From: Dallia pectoralis
Taxonomy: Eukaryota; Chordata; Actinopteri; Esociformes; Umbridae
Assembly (NCBI GenBank): GCA_029465975.1
Contig: CM055742.1
Location: forward strand, 8,742,043 to 8,806,042
Reading direction: 5' to 3'
DNA length: 64,000 nt
Part shown: positions 46,105 to 58,704 of the stretch, piece after piece
Layout: each line of letters opens with the position of its first letter
Position numbering within the stretch: position 1 is the first letter of the stretch
The notes under the pieces: generated by a model
Seen by the model: only the letters and a program-made list of their open reading frames with translations
Told to the model about the DNA's origin: nothing
Database searches by the model: none
Position numbers and translations under genes: made by a program

Positions 46105-47089
46105 AATGACTCTTCAGAAAACCAGACCTCCTCTGACAGTTGGACTATGTGCTTGGAAGACACCTATGTTGCACCGCTTCTGTACTATGCTGCCCAGGCC
46201 GTGTGCTTCCTCCTGGGGACCCCAGCTCTGGTCTGGTGCCTCTGGATTTCTCTGAGGGAAAGTATCTCTGGAGGTCTTAAACCCACCCAGGTGTTTCCAA
46301 TTAACCTGTTTGCAGCAGAGCTGGTCTTTTGTGTTGAGGGTCCCATGGAAATGACCAGCTACCTATTCATGCGCCAAGACACCATCTTAAAGAAGATTGT
46401 GTTTGGCTTGTATTATCTTTCCTGGAGCAGTAGGCCTCTGTTTCAGAGCTGCATCTGTGTAGAGCGCTACATGGCAGTTGCCCAACCTGTGGCCTTCCTC
46501 AAGTACAGACTCAGAAGATACAGGATGGGGACTTCAACTGTGATCTGGGTGTTATCACTTCTTTATGGATATTCAACCAACCTTTTAAAGTTAACTGAAC
46601 ACTTCTTAATTTTTGTTCTCCTTGGTGTCTATTGCCTTGGGCTGGTTGTCATTTCTCTCTGCTGCTTCTTCATCCTGCGTGTGTTGAAACAGCCTGGTCC
46701 AGGTGAGGTAGAGGGGGGCAGAGGGGGAGAGAAGAAACAGGGGACAACAGACCCACAGAAGATGAGAGCTTTTAGTATCGTCTTGACCAACCTGGTGATT
46801 ATTGTGGTGAGCTCCATCTCAGTGTTAGTTGGTTTGGCCACTGTGTCATTTAGTCTTGACTGCTACTGCAATGTCTCCCCCATTTTTTCAATTGCTATGA
46901 TCTTCAGTGTCGTGGTCTCACCCTATCTACACCTCCACAGAGAGAGAAGGCTGCCATGTAGTAGAGAACATTAGTCAAGCTAAATCTGCAAGCATAAGTA
47001 GTGGCGGTTGTTACAAACAGCTGGTAGGTGATATCCAGAGCTTAATGGCGTAGGTGTAACTGGGTGTAGCTCCATCCACAGTCGCTTGA

Positions 47090-47280
47090 AAATGAATGGT
47101 AGCTTGTCTCTCATTGGAAAATAATGGTAGCTTGTCTCTCATTGGAAATCAATGGTAGCTTGTCTCTCATTGTTAATGAATGGTAGCGTGTCTCTCATTG
47201 TTAATGAATGGTAGCTTGTCTCTCATTGAAAATTAATGGAAGCTTGTCTCTCATTGAAAATTAATGGTAGCTTGTCTAGT
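47090..47280 (+). repeat. 26-28 bp minisatellite downstream of copy 5
   Basis: Same array and unit number as 22598-22795 with a few substitutions (for example gtagcgtgtc), showing that it was duplicated with the block. Confidence 0.85.
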
Positions 47281-47795
47281 TAATGTTTAGTGAGTAAATA
47301 TGACTCCTCTTTGTAATCGCAATGTCATTTTGGCTAGGCGACCTTTCTACATAATATTGTTTGTAATATGTAATTGTACTTTAGATGTATTTTTCTTCTA
47401 GAACAGCTATGTAGGTTTTTGCTTATTATCCTGTTCTATTTCCACGCACAAGAAAATGGCATGTAAACCTGATGGCTCATTAGTTAATTAACATAACCTA
47501 CTTAATTTAAAATACAGAAACAAACTACTATTGCCAAGAACAACTCTAAACTACATTAGAAATGAACTAGCCTACTCTTTCTTCAAGAAAGATTAGCTGT
47601 GGCTGATTCGGGCAAATTGGCTTTATTGCATTCAAATTCGCTACATGCCTTAATAAATATTTTGTGGTTTCCTCAGGTTAGATGGCCAGCTTTGCATTTC
47701 GCGTCAGACATATTGCAGCAAGCGTTGTCTGCTTCAAGATTTGACAAGATTATTTACACTTTGGGCCGCTTTTTTCACTTTTCTAACAATCTTTG

Positions 47796-48044
47796 TCATA
47801 GCGGATGGGGGCACAATAATGTTTTTCCTGGCAGATTCATTAAATCTGCTGCCTGTTCATGCATAGCACTAAGTTGTGCTGTCACTGGTTGGAAATCATT
47901 TGTTTGTCTACACTGTTTCTGGATAATGATGTTTTGTTTAATGAAAATGTCAAATAAAGAAAAATAAAACTTTGATTGTAGTAACTTGTAAAGTCTTGAT
48001 TTGTCACCTAAATTATTAGATACAGAGTCTAGATTAGTAACCAA
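47796..48044 (-). pseudogene. Transposase-like relic, duplicate of 23306-23554
   Basis: 82-residue frame nearly identical to the one after copy 3 (FQPVTAQLSAMHEQAADLMN). Confidence 0.4.
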
Positions 48045-48288
48045 AGATTAGATATTACAGAACGTTGGAATGGGAGGATGAACAATACAACCTTATATTA
48101 TAATTAAACCAACAAATGAGAGCTTTTGCCTCCTGGTTCCTCTGACTACACCAAAGGAGTTGAAACAGAGGAGCCAGGCGCAGGCAATTAAGGTCTCATT
48201 CGTGGGTTTTATTTAAAATGAAGGTTATTATAAAAACAAAACAAACAATGAACTGCAAAACAGATATACACTTGTAATTAAATAAAAG

Positions 48289-48671
48289 TGTCACGAGTGG
48301 TTAGGGGGCGTTGCTGCACTGTTTGTATTTCGGTGAAGCACTTCCTGGTTTTTGGTTTATTAGTCACGGCTGTTTTCATTCAGTCATTAGTCCGGGCTAT
48401 AAAGGGGATCTAGGATTATTCACAGGTGTTCAGCATTTGTTTGATGTCAGATGGTAATAGCGGTGAGTGTTTGTGTTACCTGTTACCTGTTGTTCGTGAA
48501 CGTTTTTGTATAAGTCGCTATATGCGCATCTTTGATTTAAGTTCAACAGTTTAGTGTGTTTTCGCCGTACTCGGTTTGTTTTACTTTGAATTGTATTAAA
48601 TAAAACCTGAGAAACGGATCATACGTCTCTGCAGATGGCTCTCACCACACTACGCCGCTCCATTCATGACA
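48289..48671 (+). mobile_element. Solo LTR, 383 bp, with 5 bp target duplication
   Basis: Begins TGTCACGAG, ends CATGACA, flanked by AAAAG on both sides (48284-48288 and 48672-48676). The matching position near 23793 in the other block has no insert. A TATA-like ctataaagggg (about 48396) and AATAAAACC (about 48600) place promoter and poly(A) signal on the + strand. Confidence 0.88.
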
Positions 48672-49179
48672 AAAAGTGAGCTGACTGTACCGACAACTAC
48701 ATTTGGAAGACACACAGCATTCCGAGCTGGCGGTGTGCACACCAAAGATAGCTCAGCTACAAATACATTTTTGAGTTGAGGTAGTTGGCGGTGATAATGA
48801 TTTGAACAAGAATGATTTGAACCGATACCGGTACAGTACCGGGTACTGGGATTTGGTACCGGTACCCAATGGTACCTTTTTTATACCTTTGTAAAAAATC
48901 TAATTAGAGTAATAATTCTAAACTTATCAATTTCAATGTTGTTATTTATATAGAAAAAAATGTAATTAAAGGACAAGGTAATAAAGACAATATTTATAGA
49001 AAAAAATGGTATTGTATTTTACAACTTAAAAAAAAAAAAAAGAACAAATCTGAACTACACTAGAAATAAACTTGCTAACTGTGGCTGATTTGGGCAAATT
49101 CACCTTTGGCTAAGCCCCGCCCCCTTAGTTACTGTTGCTACGTCCGACAACTTCATCTGGGCTCTGGTTTGGTATCAAC

Positions 49180-49444
49180 ATGGCTTATGCTGTGACAGCT
49201 CTTCCTGCTGAAATTTTATCAAACTTTTATAAAGTAGCAAATAAAGTGTCCGATAGAAGTAGGCAAAAGGGGTTGCAATATGCGTTTGAAGGCTATATTC
49301 AAGACATACAGGTGAAACGCAAGGAACAAGGCATCCAAATAATGTAAAAAAATGAACCTCCGCATATCCTACTAATTGAGACGGAGGCTGGGACTAACAA
49401 TATCAAGGAGCAACACTGTTCATGCAAAGCTGGGTAGGTCTCTA
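49180..49444 (+). pseudogene. 5' fragment of a possible SWIM-finger gene, duplicate
   Basis: Same 55-residue opening frame (stop at 49347) and downstream HCSC text as 24304-24568. Confidence 0.4.
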
Positions 49445-50429
49445 TTCACTTATATAATCGTTATTACAAAGCAAACGGACTACGCGAGTATAACGTTGTA
49501 TTTATTAGCAGCGTGTGCTAGCGTATCAACAACCGGTATGCTATCCAGGGTTGAACCTGAAGTTACCTCGCTAACCACACATTTTGCTTTGTAGTACAGG
49601 CCTCTGGTCTACTCCTTTCATAAACATTTATTATTTCCTTACCTGTTCTTCACCTGTGTGTCTGCGCTTGGGCCCATTGTTGCGGTTGTAAAACATAATA
49701 ATCAGGAATACATAAAATATTGCATTATTACTCTGATAACAGTAGTGTTCCTATAATGTAGGCTTCAGCTGAAACTATGTTAAATTACTTATCTGCAAAA
49801 GGCCCAGTAGATGATCTATGACGGAGGGAAACTCCCAACCAAAACTTCCATGCACTCTGAACTTTAATTTCACCTTTTTCAAAATCCTACTCCACTTGAA
49901 CTATCATTACCCAAAAAAATATTTTTACTGCTATTATTCAGACTAACACAAATATTTATAAATATTGTCATGGGTAACGCTCGAGTGAACATATACTTCT
50001 ACAGCATGGGGTTTAATCAGGATATATTGCTTTCAGCTTTATGTTCTCTTTCATCTACTATGTATACACTTTGTCCACATGTCAATAACACATTTATTAG
50101 CATTCATAATCATTTTATAAACGTGTTCCCAGCTCTCATATTAATGGCAAATAAAATATATATCCACAGCACATTTATAAATTACTTTAGTTTGACTCTC
50201 ATTTTTCCCTGGTACAGTATGTGTGAAGCGCATATGATTTTACCGGAGTCAAATTCCTTGTTTGCTTACGCAAGCTTGGCCAATAAAGCTGATTCTGATT
50301 TGATTCTGAGAGGTTAAAGCATCAGCTCTTCCACATGACTAGGATATCCTGTTTTAGAATTACATGCTAAGATGTTTTTTTTTCTCCAGCCAGAAGGCAA
50401 ATAAATGAGCAGGTTAAATCTACATCTCT

Positions 50430-50581
50430 GTGTGGGTTTGTGGGTGTGTATGAGTGTGTGAGGTGTGTATGTGTGAGTGTGTGGGTGTGTGGGAGGTGTG
50501 GGTGGAAGTGTATGTGAGGTGTGGGTGGAAGTGTGTGTGTGGAAGTATGTGGAAGTATGTGGGTGTGTGTGTGTGTGTCTG

Positions 50582-50675
<94 letters not shown>

Positions 50676-50695
50676 TTTTGTGTGTGTGTGTGTGT
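50430..50695 (+). repeat. GT-rich tract upstream of receptor copy 6
   Basis: Irregular gtgtgtgagg passing into near-perfect GT from about 50584 to 50674. Confidence 0.95.
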
Positions 50696-50797
50696 GCATA
50701 GGCATTGAGTTCATTTGCATTTTGAATTTTCATTTCTAGTCAAATAAAAAAACTTCAAATAATGTATTGGCACCTGAGGTAAATAACAAAGGGACTT

Positions 50798-50932
50798 GAT
50801 AGAAAGAGCGGAGGACAAAATGCTTTGACAAACATCTATTATAAGTTCAGGGGGATAGATTGGCTCAACCTTCCGCTTGAGAGAACACAACAAATATCCC
50901 AAATCAAGATTAGAGTTACCAAAACAACAAGG
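50798..50932 (+). promoter_or_regulatory. Promoter region and exon 1 of receptor copy 6, TATA altered
   Basis: The TATA position reads ttgatagaaagagcggagga, so TATAAAA is lost. The leader and donor AAGG|GTAGGT (GT at 50933-50934) are kept; acceptor ...atatcttag at 51566. Whether this intact copy is still transcribed is therefore open. Confidence 0.55.
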
Positions 50933-51578
50933 GTAGGTTAACTTACCGGTATCTTTCATAAGCAATTGAATCTAGTCATTTAATATAGTAAAGATTAAGT
51001 ATAGATTACTTGTGACAGCTAATGTTAAGTGAAAAATCTAAATATTTCTTTATTATTATATAAATAGGGGTGTGTGAATTCATCTTCATTCTGATTACAC
51101 TTTAATATAAGACTTTAACAAGAAGTGTTTAAATATCAACTAATAAGAAGTGAGAAAGCAATTTTCTTTTTGAAAGTTATTCGGAATCTAGTTGAACTAA
51201 AATTAGTTACTAGAAAGTATATTTTAAAAGTTGGAGGTCCACTTTGAAGCTACGCTAATTTGCTCATTACTTGAAAAAATATCAAAATGACCAGCAAAAA
51301 ACATATAATACCTGTGGATACCTGATTTGCATCCTCACAACATTCCATTTGCTAATCCAAAAAAAAGTAATGTTAAATGTTTGGATGATTTACAAATTTC
51401 ATAGGGAATTGTCTGACCAACATTTTGAGTATAAAACGTGTTTTGATAAATGGCTTTGGTTAGTAGTTACTATTGATTCTACTACTTGCTAGCTAGACTA
51501 GTCGGTTCTATGAAATAAAGTGGTGAAATTAGGTCATGAATGGTGTAATATCTCTTTATATCTTAGAGTTCCACAAGG

Positions 51579-52451
51579 ATGAATGTCTCTTCAGAAAACC
51601 AGACCTCCTCTGACATATGGACTGTGTGCTTGGAAGAGGGCTATGTTGGACCGGTTCTGTACAATGCTATCCAGGCCCTGTGTTTCCTCCTGGGGACCCC
51701 AGCTCTGGTCTGGTGCCTCTGGATCTCTCTGAGGGAAAGTATCTCTGGAGGTCTGAAACCCACCCAGGTCTTCCCAATTAACCTGTTTGCAGTGGAGCTG
51801 GTCTTTTGTGTTTTAAGTGCCATGGATATGACCAGCTACGTATTCATGCGCCAAGACACCATCTTGAGGAAGGTTGTGTATGTCTTGTATTATCTTTCCT
51901 GGGGCAGTAGAACTCTGTTTCAGTGCTGCATCTGTGTAGAGCGCTACTTGGCAGTTGCCCAACCTGTGGCCTTCCTCAAGTACAGTCTCAAGAGATACAG
52001 GGTGGGGACTTCAACTGTGATCTGGGTGTTATCACTTCTTTATGGATATTTGTATAAGTTTAATGTAACAATCTCAGATAATTTCCTCATCGGTGTCTAT
52101 TGCCTTGGTGTTGTCGTCACTTCTCTTTGCTGCTTCTTCATCCTGCGTGTGTTGAAACAGCCTGGTCCAGGTGAGGTAGAGGGGGGCAGAGGGGGAGAGA
52201 AGAAACAGGGGACAACAGACCCACAGAAGATGAGAGCTTTTAGGATCATCTTAACCAACCTGGTGATTATTGTGGTGAGCTCCGTCTCAGTGATTGTCAG
52301 TTGGGCCGTGTTGCCATTTGGTCTTGACTGCTACTGCAATGTTTCTTCATTTTTTTCAATTGCTATGATCGTCAGTGTCGTGGTCTCACCTTATCTACAC
52401 CTCCACAGAGAGGGAAGGCTGCCATGTAGTAGAGAACAACAGTCAAGCTAG
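51579..52451 (+). CDS. Class A-like seven-transmembrane receptor, array copy 6 (intact)
   Basis: 290 residues, same architecture as copy 2. Differences: the stretch after TM4 is three residues shorter (YGYLYKFNVTISDN), MNVSS keeps a sequon (NVS) beside NQT, TM2 reads NLFAVELVFC, and TM6 ends SVSVIVSWAVLPFG. ERY, the Gly-rich third loop and SPYLHLHREGRLP are conserved. No frameshift or stop. It is the 5'-complete partner of copy 4. Confidence 0.82.
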   Translation: MNVSSENQTSSDIWTVCLEEGYVGPVLYNAIQALCFLLGTPALVWCLWISLRESISGGLKPTQVFPINLFAVELVFCVLSAMDMTSYVFMRQDTILRKVVYVLYYLSWGSRTLFQCCICVERYLAVAQPVAFLKYSLKRYRVGTSTVIWVLSLLYGYLYKFNVTISDNFLIGVYCLGVVVTSLCCFFILRVLKQPGPGEVEGGRGGEKKQGTTDPQKMRAFRIILTNLVIIVVSSVSVIVSWAVLPFGLDCYCNVSSFFSIAMIVSVVVSPYLHLHREGRLPCSREQQSS

Positions 52452-54479
52452 AATTGCAAGCATAAAGGCCCATGCACACCTGCCGCCAACTTACAGGTAC
52501 AAAGCAACAAGCTACCATTTATTTCCAATGACGGCCAGCTACTCTCTGAGACTGTGGCTGGAGCAACACTCAGCGACTAAATCTTCTAGCGAGTGTGACA
52601 CTTCAAAGTTGAGATTTGTTCAACTGTATGCTTATTGCCAGCGAGGGTGACAGAGTTCTATGATAACTAATGTCAGTGTAGATGTTTTCTGAATCAGGAA
52701 GTCCTTTCACTTTCCTATAGCTAGCTTATAACTCCCTCCCTCGCTTGCTAAAAACATTAACAAAGACGTATCATTGTGGTGTTCGGTTTTCCCGCTATTT
52801 ATGATACATCTCAGGCTTTGTACAGATATTTAATTTAAAAAAGTGCACGTAAAACATCTTCAGAGATTTTTGGGATCATGTGTGAGTGATGAAAATGTAT
52901 AAATAATTGAATTGGAATTATGTTAGATATCTCATTTTTTGTAGTGGAGTTACAAATAAAATAATATTTTTTGTATTTGCAAAGACTGATGTTTTGGAAG
53001 ACACACAGCATTCCGAGCTGGCGGTGTGCACACCAAAGATAGCTCCCCTACAGCTTGCCATTTATGAGTTGATGTAGTTGGCGGTGATAATGATTTGAAC
53101 AAGAATGATTTGAACCGATACCGGTACAGTACCGTAGTAATTTCGCAAAAAAATCTGAACTACTCTAGAAATGAACTCGCCTACTCTTTCTTTAAGAAAG
53201 ATTCGCTGCGGCTGAGTTGGGCAAATAGGCTATTATGATATGAAATACGGTGCACGCTTCAGTTTTAAGAAATAGTTTGTGTTTCACTAGACGTTTCGTC
53301 AGGTTAGATGTGTTGCTATAGCCAGCTTTGCAATTCGCATCACATATATTGCAGAAAGTGTTGTCTGCGTCAAGTTTAAAAAGATTAGTTAGACTTTGGA
53401 CTGCTTTTTTCACACATTTTTTGTAATTGTGGATGGAGGTACAATAACAGATGTTTTTTTCAGGCAGGTGATTTTTTCTCTGGTTGGAAATCACCAAAAT
53501 GTAAAGAAAAGATGATGTTTCATGGTGTTTAACAGTTGACTGTCTTAAAGCTTTGGAAGTGTGTCAAAGTTATCAGATATAAAAATGAGTGTATATTTAT
53601 TCATTTTTTTTAAATCACAAAGTGAAACATCAAAACATGTGTACGTTTTTTTTTATTATGTACGGGGTGAATTACATTTTCAAATGACTATTTGATGTTG
53701 TTGTTTTATTTGCATTTTCTTTACTGTTGCAACTTTTGTCAGAACTATGGTTTTAATAAAAGAATATGCCATAATGATCACCTCCTCACTTACTCCTCCC
53801 TTCATATGTATTGCCCTTCACTCCTCAACCATAATGTAATAAATCCTCCTCCATCATAAAAACATTTGAACCATCCACCTGAACACCCCGATACTCCTTG
53901 TAACACAATTAAAATGTTCCTCATCATCAGTTGTACCTGCTCTTTTGTCTAAATATGACATAAAAAAACCATTCGTAACAATATGCTTTGTCAACACGTC
54001 GATAACACTTTTATAAGCATTTAATAGTTGTTATAACAGGTCCCAGCTCTCAAATCAAATATATCCACAGCACATTTAGAAATGACTTTAGTTTGACTTT
54101 GCCTGAGGCTTTTGCACAATACTATATGTGTGAAGAGCATATGATTTGATTCTGAAATGTTAAAGCATCAGCTCTTCTAGGATAGTCTGGCTGTACCATG
54201 CTATGAGATATTTCTCTGAAGCCAGAAGGCAAATCAGCAAGCAGGTTAAATCTACATCTACGTGTGGGTGTGTGAGTGGATGTGGTAGTGTGTGGGTGTG
54301 GCAGTGTGTGAGTGAGTGTGTGTGTGGATGTGTTTGAGTGTATGTGTGTTTGGGTGAGTGTGTTTATGCATAGGTATTGAGTTAATATGCAATTTGCATT
54401 TTCACTTCTAGTCAAATAAAAATAGTTGCTATGAACATGTAACAAATTGGCTCCTAAGATAAATAATAGAGAGGCTTGA
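52452..54479 (+). other. 3' flank of copy 6 and upstream flank of copy 7
   Basis: Collinear with 34145-36223. Contains the BED relic (53192-53497) and a GT-rich tract (54265-54365). No other gene. Confidence 0.65.
53192..53497 (-). pseudogene. BED-type zinc-finger fragment, duplicate
   Basis: 101-residue frame containing the same Cys/His pattern as 34973-35215 (NTSNLTKRLVKHK). Confidence 0.55.
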
Positions 54480-54607
54480 TATGAAAGAGCAGAGGACTAA
54501 ATGCTTTGGCAAACATATAAGTTCAGGTGATAGATCGGCTCAACGTTCCACTTGAGAGAACACAACAAATATCCCAAATCAAGATTATAGTTACCAAAGC
54601 AACAAGG
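54480..54607 (+). promoter_or_regulatory. Promoter and exon 1 of receptor copy 7, TATA mutated
   Basis: TATGAAA at 54480-54486 in place of TATAAAA. The leader is intact, donor GT at 54608-54609, acceptor ...taatcttag at 55369. A (TA)n run (about 54940-54968) lies in the intron. Confidence 0.6.
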
Positions 54608-54939
54608 GTAGGTTAACTTATCTTTTAAGAGCAAATTAATCGAGTAATTTTTCAAGGTATCGATTAAGTACAGCACACTTGTGAGAGACTAAACATTTTG
54701 CGTGACAAATTAAAATATCTTTATTCTTATTAGACGATGATATAAGATTAATATTATGTATAATATCTACTTTGACTTGAATTTGACTAAGCTGCAGATC
54801 ACCATGAAATTGGATGACAGACATGGGACAACTTGGACTTGTTAATCTGTAAAGTAATATTCTCATTGAAAGTACATTTTGCAAAAAGCAAAACATTTTA
54901 TTTTATACTGGCATTAGTGGTAACAAAATATCTTAATAG

Positions 54940-54975
<36 letters not shown>

Positions 54976-55381
54976 CACAGTGTTTGCATCTAATCAACGT
55001 CTAGAAGAAATGAAATTAGATACAAGCAGAGTCATATGTTTTATTACATTGGAGCTCAACTGATTTGTTTATATATAAAGATAAACAACAAAAACTGGTA
55101 TAATATATGTGGACAATTTTGTATGCTAATAAATAAAAACGTTCGGTTAAATGTTTGTATGATTTATGAGTGATTTCATAGGGAATTTTCTGACCAACAG
55201 TTTGTGTATAAAGAACGAACTCCCTTTGATAAATTGATTTTGTCAGTCGTTTCTATTGAAGAAGTTACAACTTGTAAGTTAGACTAGTCGGTTCTATGAA
55301 ATAAAGTGTTCAAATTAAAAAAATATTAAAACAAAGTCATGAATGGTGTAATATCCCTTTTAATCTTAGAGTTCCACAAGG

Positions 55382-56255
55382 ATGAATGACTCTTCAGAAA
55401 ACCAGACCTCCTCTGACATATGGACTGTGTGCTTGGAGAAGGGCTATGTTGCACCTGTTCTGTACCATGCTGTCCAGGCCCTGTGTTTCCTCCTGGCAAC
55501 CCCAGCTCTGGTCTGGTGCCTCTGGATCTCTCTGAGGGAAAGTATCTCTGGAGGTCTGAAACCCACCCAGGTCTTTCCAATTAACCTGTTTGCAGCAGAA
55601 CTGGTCTTTTCTGTTGAGGGTCCCATTGAAATTACCAGCTACCTACTCATGCGCGACAGCGCCATCTTACTAAAGGTTATGTATGCCTTTTATTATCTTT
55701 CCTGGGGCAGTAGGCCTCTGTTTCAGTGCTGCATCTGTGTAGAGCGCTACTTGGCTGTGGCCCAACCTGTGGCCTTCCTCAAGTACAGACTCATGACATA
55801 CAGGATGGGGACTTCAACCGTGATCTGGCTGTTATCACTTCTTTATGGATATTTGACCACCCTTTTAAACTTTACTCAAAACTTCTCTATTTATGTACTC
55901 ATTGGTGTCAATTGCATTGGTGTTGTCATCATTTCTTTCTGTTGCTTCTTCATCCTGCGTGTGTTGAAACAGCCTGGTCCAGGTGAGGTAGAGGGGGGGA
56001 GAGAGGAAACAGGGGACAACAGACCCACAGAAGATGAGAGCTTTTAGGATCATCTTGACCAACCTGGTGATTGTTGTGGTGAGCTCCGTCTCAGTGATTG
56101 TTAGTTGGGCCGTGCTGCCATTTAGTCTTGACTGCTACTGCAATGTCTCCTCCATTTTGTTTATTGTTATCATGTTCAGTGTCGTGGTCTCACCCTATCT
56201 ACACCTCCACAGAGAGGGAAGGCTGCCATGTAGTAGAGAACAACAGTCAAGCTAA
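55382..56255 (+). pseudogene. GPCR array copy 7, frameshifted in the third intracellular loop
   Basis: Open for TM1-TM5 (55382-56047, 221 residues as read). Eight bases are missing in the G-rich loop (about 55992-56005: agggggggagagagg), which ends the frame soon after. TM6, TM7 and the tail follow in another frame (56034-56255, RAFRIILTNLVIVVV ... SPYLHLHREGRLP). A third independent type of lesion in the array. Confidence 0.88.
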
Positions 56256-56280
56256 ATCTGCAAGCACAAGTAGTCACTAA

Positions 56281-57918
56281 AATGTGTCATGATTGTTAGC
56301 ACAATAGCTTTTAATATTTTATGCATCTTTTTTTCGCCATGATAACAGCATTTCTATAATATTTAGGCAGATACATAAGTGAGGTGATCGGAGATCATAC
56401 AGTCATGCAGAATATCTCCAGATTCTTTGAAGGCCTTTGTTCTCAATGGTGGACTCTCCTTTTGAGCTCAGCTTTTTGTGGTTTTCAGCTGGATGATCCA
56501 ACAGCAACCTTGTTTTAGTCTCCTGGCACAGTCAGACAAATGTGTTTCTGCATGACAATCCCTTTTTACACATTGATCCCACCCATGGTGTATGTGGCAT
56601 AAAAGCTATATTTTGACCATATAATCCAATCATTGTCCAGTTACGTTTTGCCAATAATTTTTTCATTTCAGCTTCAGTTGTTACTTTTTAATTATTTCCC
56701 TATTAGCATAGCATAGCATCTTTTCTGATGAATCAGGAGTTGTACCGAAGCATCTGGCGGGGGGAGTGGAACCAGATAGGGATTGGAGGGGGCGAGTAGC
56801 GGCTCTACCAGGGTCGCTACAGTGTTTTAGCATGTGTGTCACCTCATTTGTATATCGCCAAACAGGAAGTAATAAAAACGATATTTCCTTAGAATGGGTG
56901 ATCACACGTGCTATGGGTGGTACACATTTTGGGAAATAACATTTTTTTCTTCATTAAAATCTTTTGTACATTTATTAAAAATGTAATTCTGCAAATTTTG
57001 AGTGTTAAAGCAAACAGATAAAACAACAATCACAGTTGACAAGTTAATAATTTTTTAGGTCATTAGGTTTATATTTATTAGGGTGAATCATCTGCAATGT
57101 TGATAAAAGTGTCTACTTGGTAATGGTAACTCAATAAAAATATGAATGTTGTTCAAATGTACTGTTTGTGTTTATTCAAGGACCTTGACCTCATTATAGA
57201 GACATCCTGTGAACCTAAACAAACTAACCCTGTGTCATGTAGTCCGACGCCTGCATAATTTGACTATGTTTGGTGAAAGCGGTTAACCTCAGACAGACAA
57301 GGGCTGAGTGTTATGATAGATAGCGCTGCCATTCCTGACCAGGACAAAATGCAAATCACCGGGCCGGTAGAGATTCTGTGTGTGCTGGGGCAGATGCGTT
57401 TGCACAGCATAACTTGTGTTTGCAAAAGACAAAACCCATTTGAAAAACATATTATCGCGGTGGTAGAAATTGACACGCCATCTCAACATCTATACTAAAT
57501 ATGAGAGCTGCTGCTTTCTCGAAATATGACTTATCTGGAACCCTGTGATGCCACATGCCACAAAACAGTATGTACACACCTTGTAAAACTGACATAGAAT
57601 CAAAAACAAAAGATAAACTTTATAGTAACCCAAGTCAAGTGAGCTAAATGTACATGTAAAGTGTCTACATATTCATTTTGCCCCGCTCTGGGGATTAAAC
57701 GCAGAGCTCTGGTGTTATAAATATGGGTGTTATAAGTCACATGCTTTTGCCATGTGAGCAGGACGGGACCAAATGCTCATTTTGCAGTAAGTGACACTCA
57801 ACCATGTTCGAGAGCATGTGCGGTTTTGGATGATCATTTGATTTCAAACTTCCTGTAAACATCAAAGTTATATTTATTTTTGTGTGTATATATTTATTTC
57901 TATTTACAGTTTTTTTTG
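56281..57918 (+). other. Intergenic DNA after the receptor array
   Basis: Sequence no longer resembles the receptor-unit flank. AT-rich; no open frame with recognisable content, no repeat structure that I can support. Confidence 0.6.
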
Positions 57919-58428
57919 TGTCATGGTTCCCTCCCTCTGTCCCACTCTATGCGGGAGTTGGCACTCCCCCGACCAGCAGAGAGAGGGAGTAATCACAGAC
58001 ATTCTAGACACCTGAGTTTTTCCCACACCTGGGTTCAGGTTTTCATTAGTGTCCCTATATAGGTCAGTGCTTGTCAGTTGTTTAGTGACGGGAAATTAAT
58101 TCAAGGTTTGTGGTGTTTAGAATTTTAGTTGTGCTGTTATGATTTAATGCAGGAATGTTTGCATGTTGCTTGTTTTTTTAGACCAAGTTAGAGTTGGTAA
58201 TGTGAACATTGGGTTTTGTTGTTGTTGGGTTTTATGTATACCGGGTTATTTGCACGTTCTGGTTTATGTTCCTTGTGTATGAGTTTCCTGTCTGATTTTC
58301 TGTTTTGTTAATTCAAGTTCCCAGTTCTTGTGCCTGCCTTGTCTGTCCTGGATGAATAAAACCCTTTATAAGTAAAAAGAGTTCTCTGCGCTTGTGTCCT
58401 CTGTCGGCTTGAGAGCCGAACCCTGACA
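57919..58428 (+). mobile_element. Probable solo LTR, 510 bp
   Basis: Begins TGTCATGGTTC and ends GAACCCTGACA, an 11 bp imperfect inverted end. The flanks TTTTG/TTCTG give a 5 bp target duplication with one mismatch. AATAAAACCC near 58355 is a fitting poly(A) signal. Different family from 48289-48671 apart from the ends. Confidence 0.7.
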
Positions 58429-58612
58429 TTCTGTATATAATCCTTGTGTCAATATCCATATTATGCTATGTTTGATCTTACATTTTCTTGGTAAATGTGG
58501 TATATTGCCATTAATTAAAATGATCTGGGGGCTTTATATCTAAGGATAGTTTGCAAGATAAATATATGTGTATATATATTTAATCTCAGGCAATACAAAT
58601 ATCTGCAATGCT

Positions 58613-58617
58613 AAAAA
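58613..58617 (-). terminator. RNA polymerase III terminator of the tRNA gene
   Basis: Five T on -, six bases past the tRNA 3' end. Confidence 0.75.
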
Positions 58618-58622
58618 GTATT

Positions 58623-58704
58623 GTCAGAAGTGGGATTCGAACCCACGCCTCCAGGGGAGACTGCGACCTGAACGCAGCGCCTTAGACCGCTCGGCCATCC
58701 TGAC
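58623..58704 (-). tRNA. tRNA-Leu (anticodon CAG)
   Basis: Read on -: acceptor GTCAGGA pairs with TTCTGAC (one G-T pair), the A box is TGGCCGAGCGG, the anticodon loop is TTCAGGT, there is a long variable arm as expected for Leu, and the B box is GGTTCGAATCC. No intron; CCA is not encoded. Reads mRNA codon CUG. Looks functional. Confidence 0.97.

Larger units (their letters stand above)
37072..46974 (+). pseudogene. GPCR array copy 5, split after codon 2 by a Ty3/Gypsy element
   Basis: The ATG (37072-37074) and AATG (37075-37078) are followed by the 9.0 kb element; AATG is repeated at 46105-46108 and the coding text then continues without a break to TAG at 46974. All seven hydrophobic segments, VERY, the third loop and SPYLHLHRERRLP are present and in frame, so the insertion is the only lesion I see. 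An internal ATG at 46147 would lack the N-terminal sequons. As it stands the gene is very unlikely to make a receptor. Confidence 0.93.
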
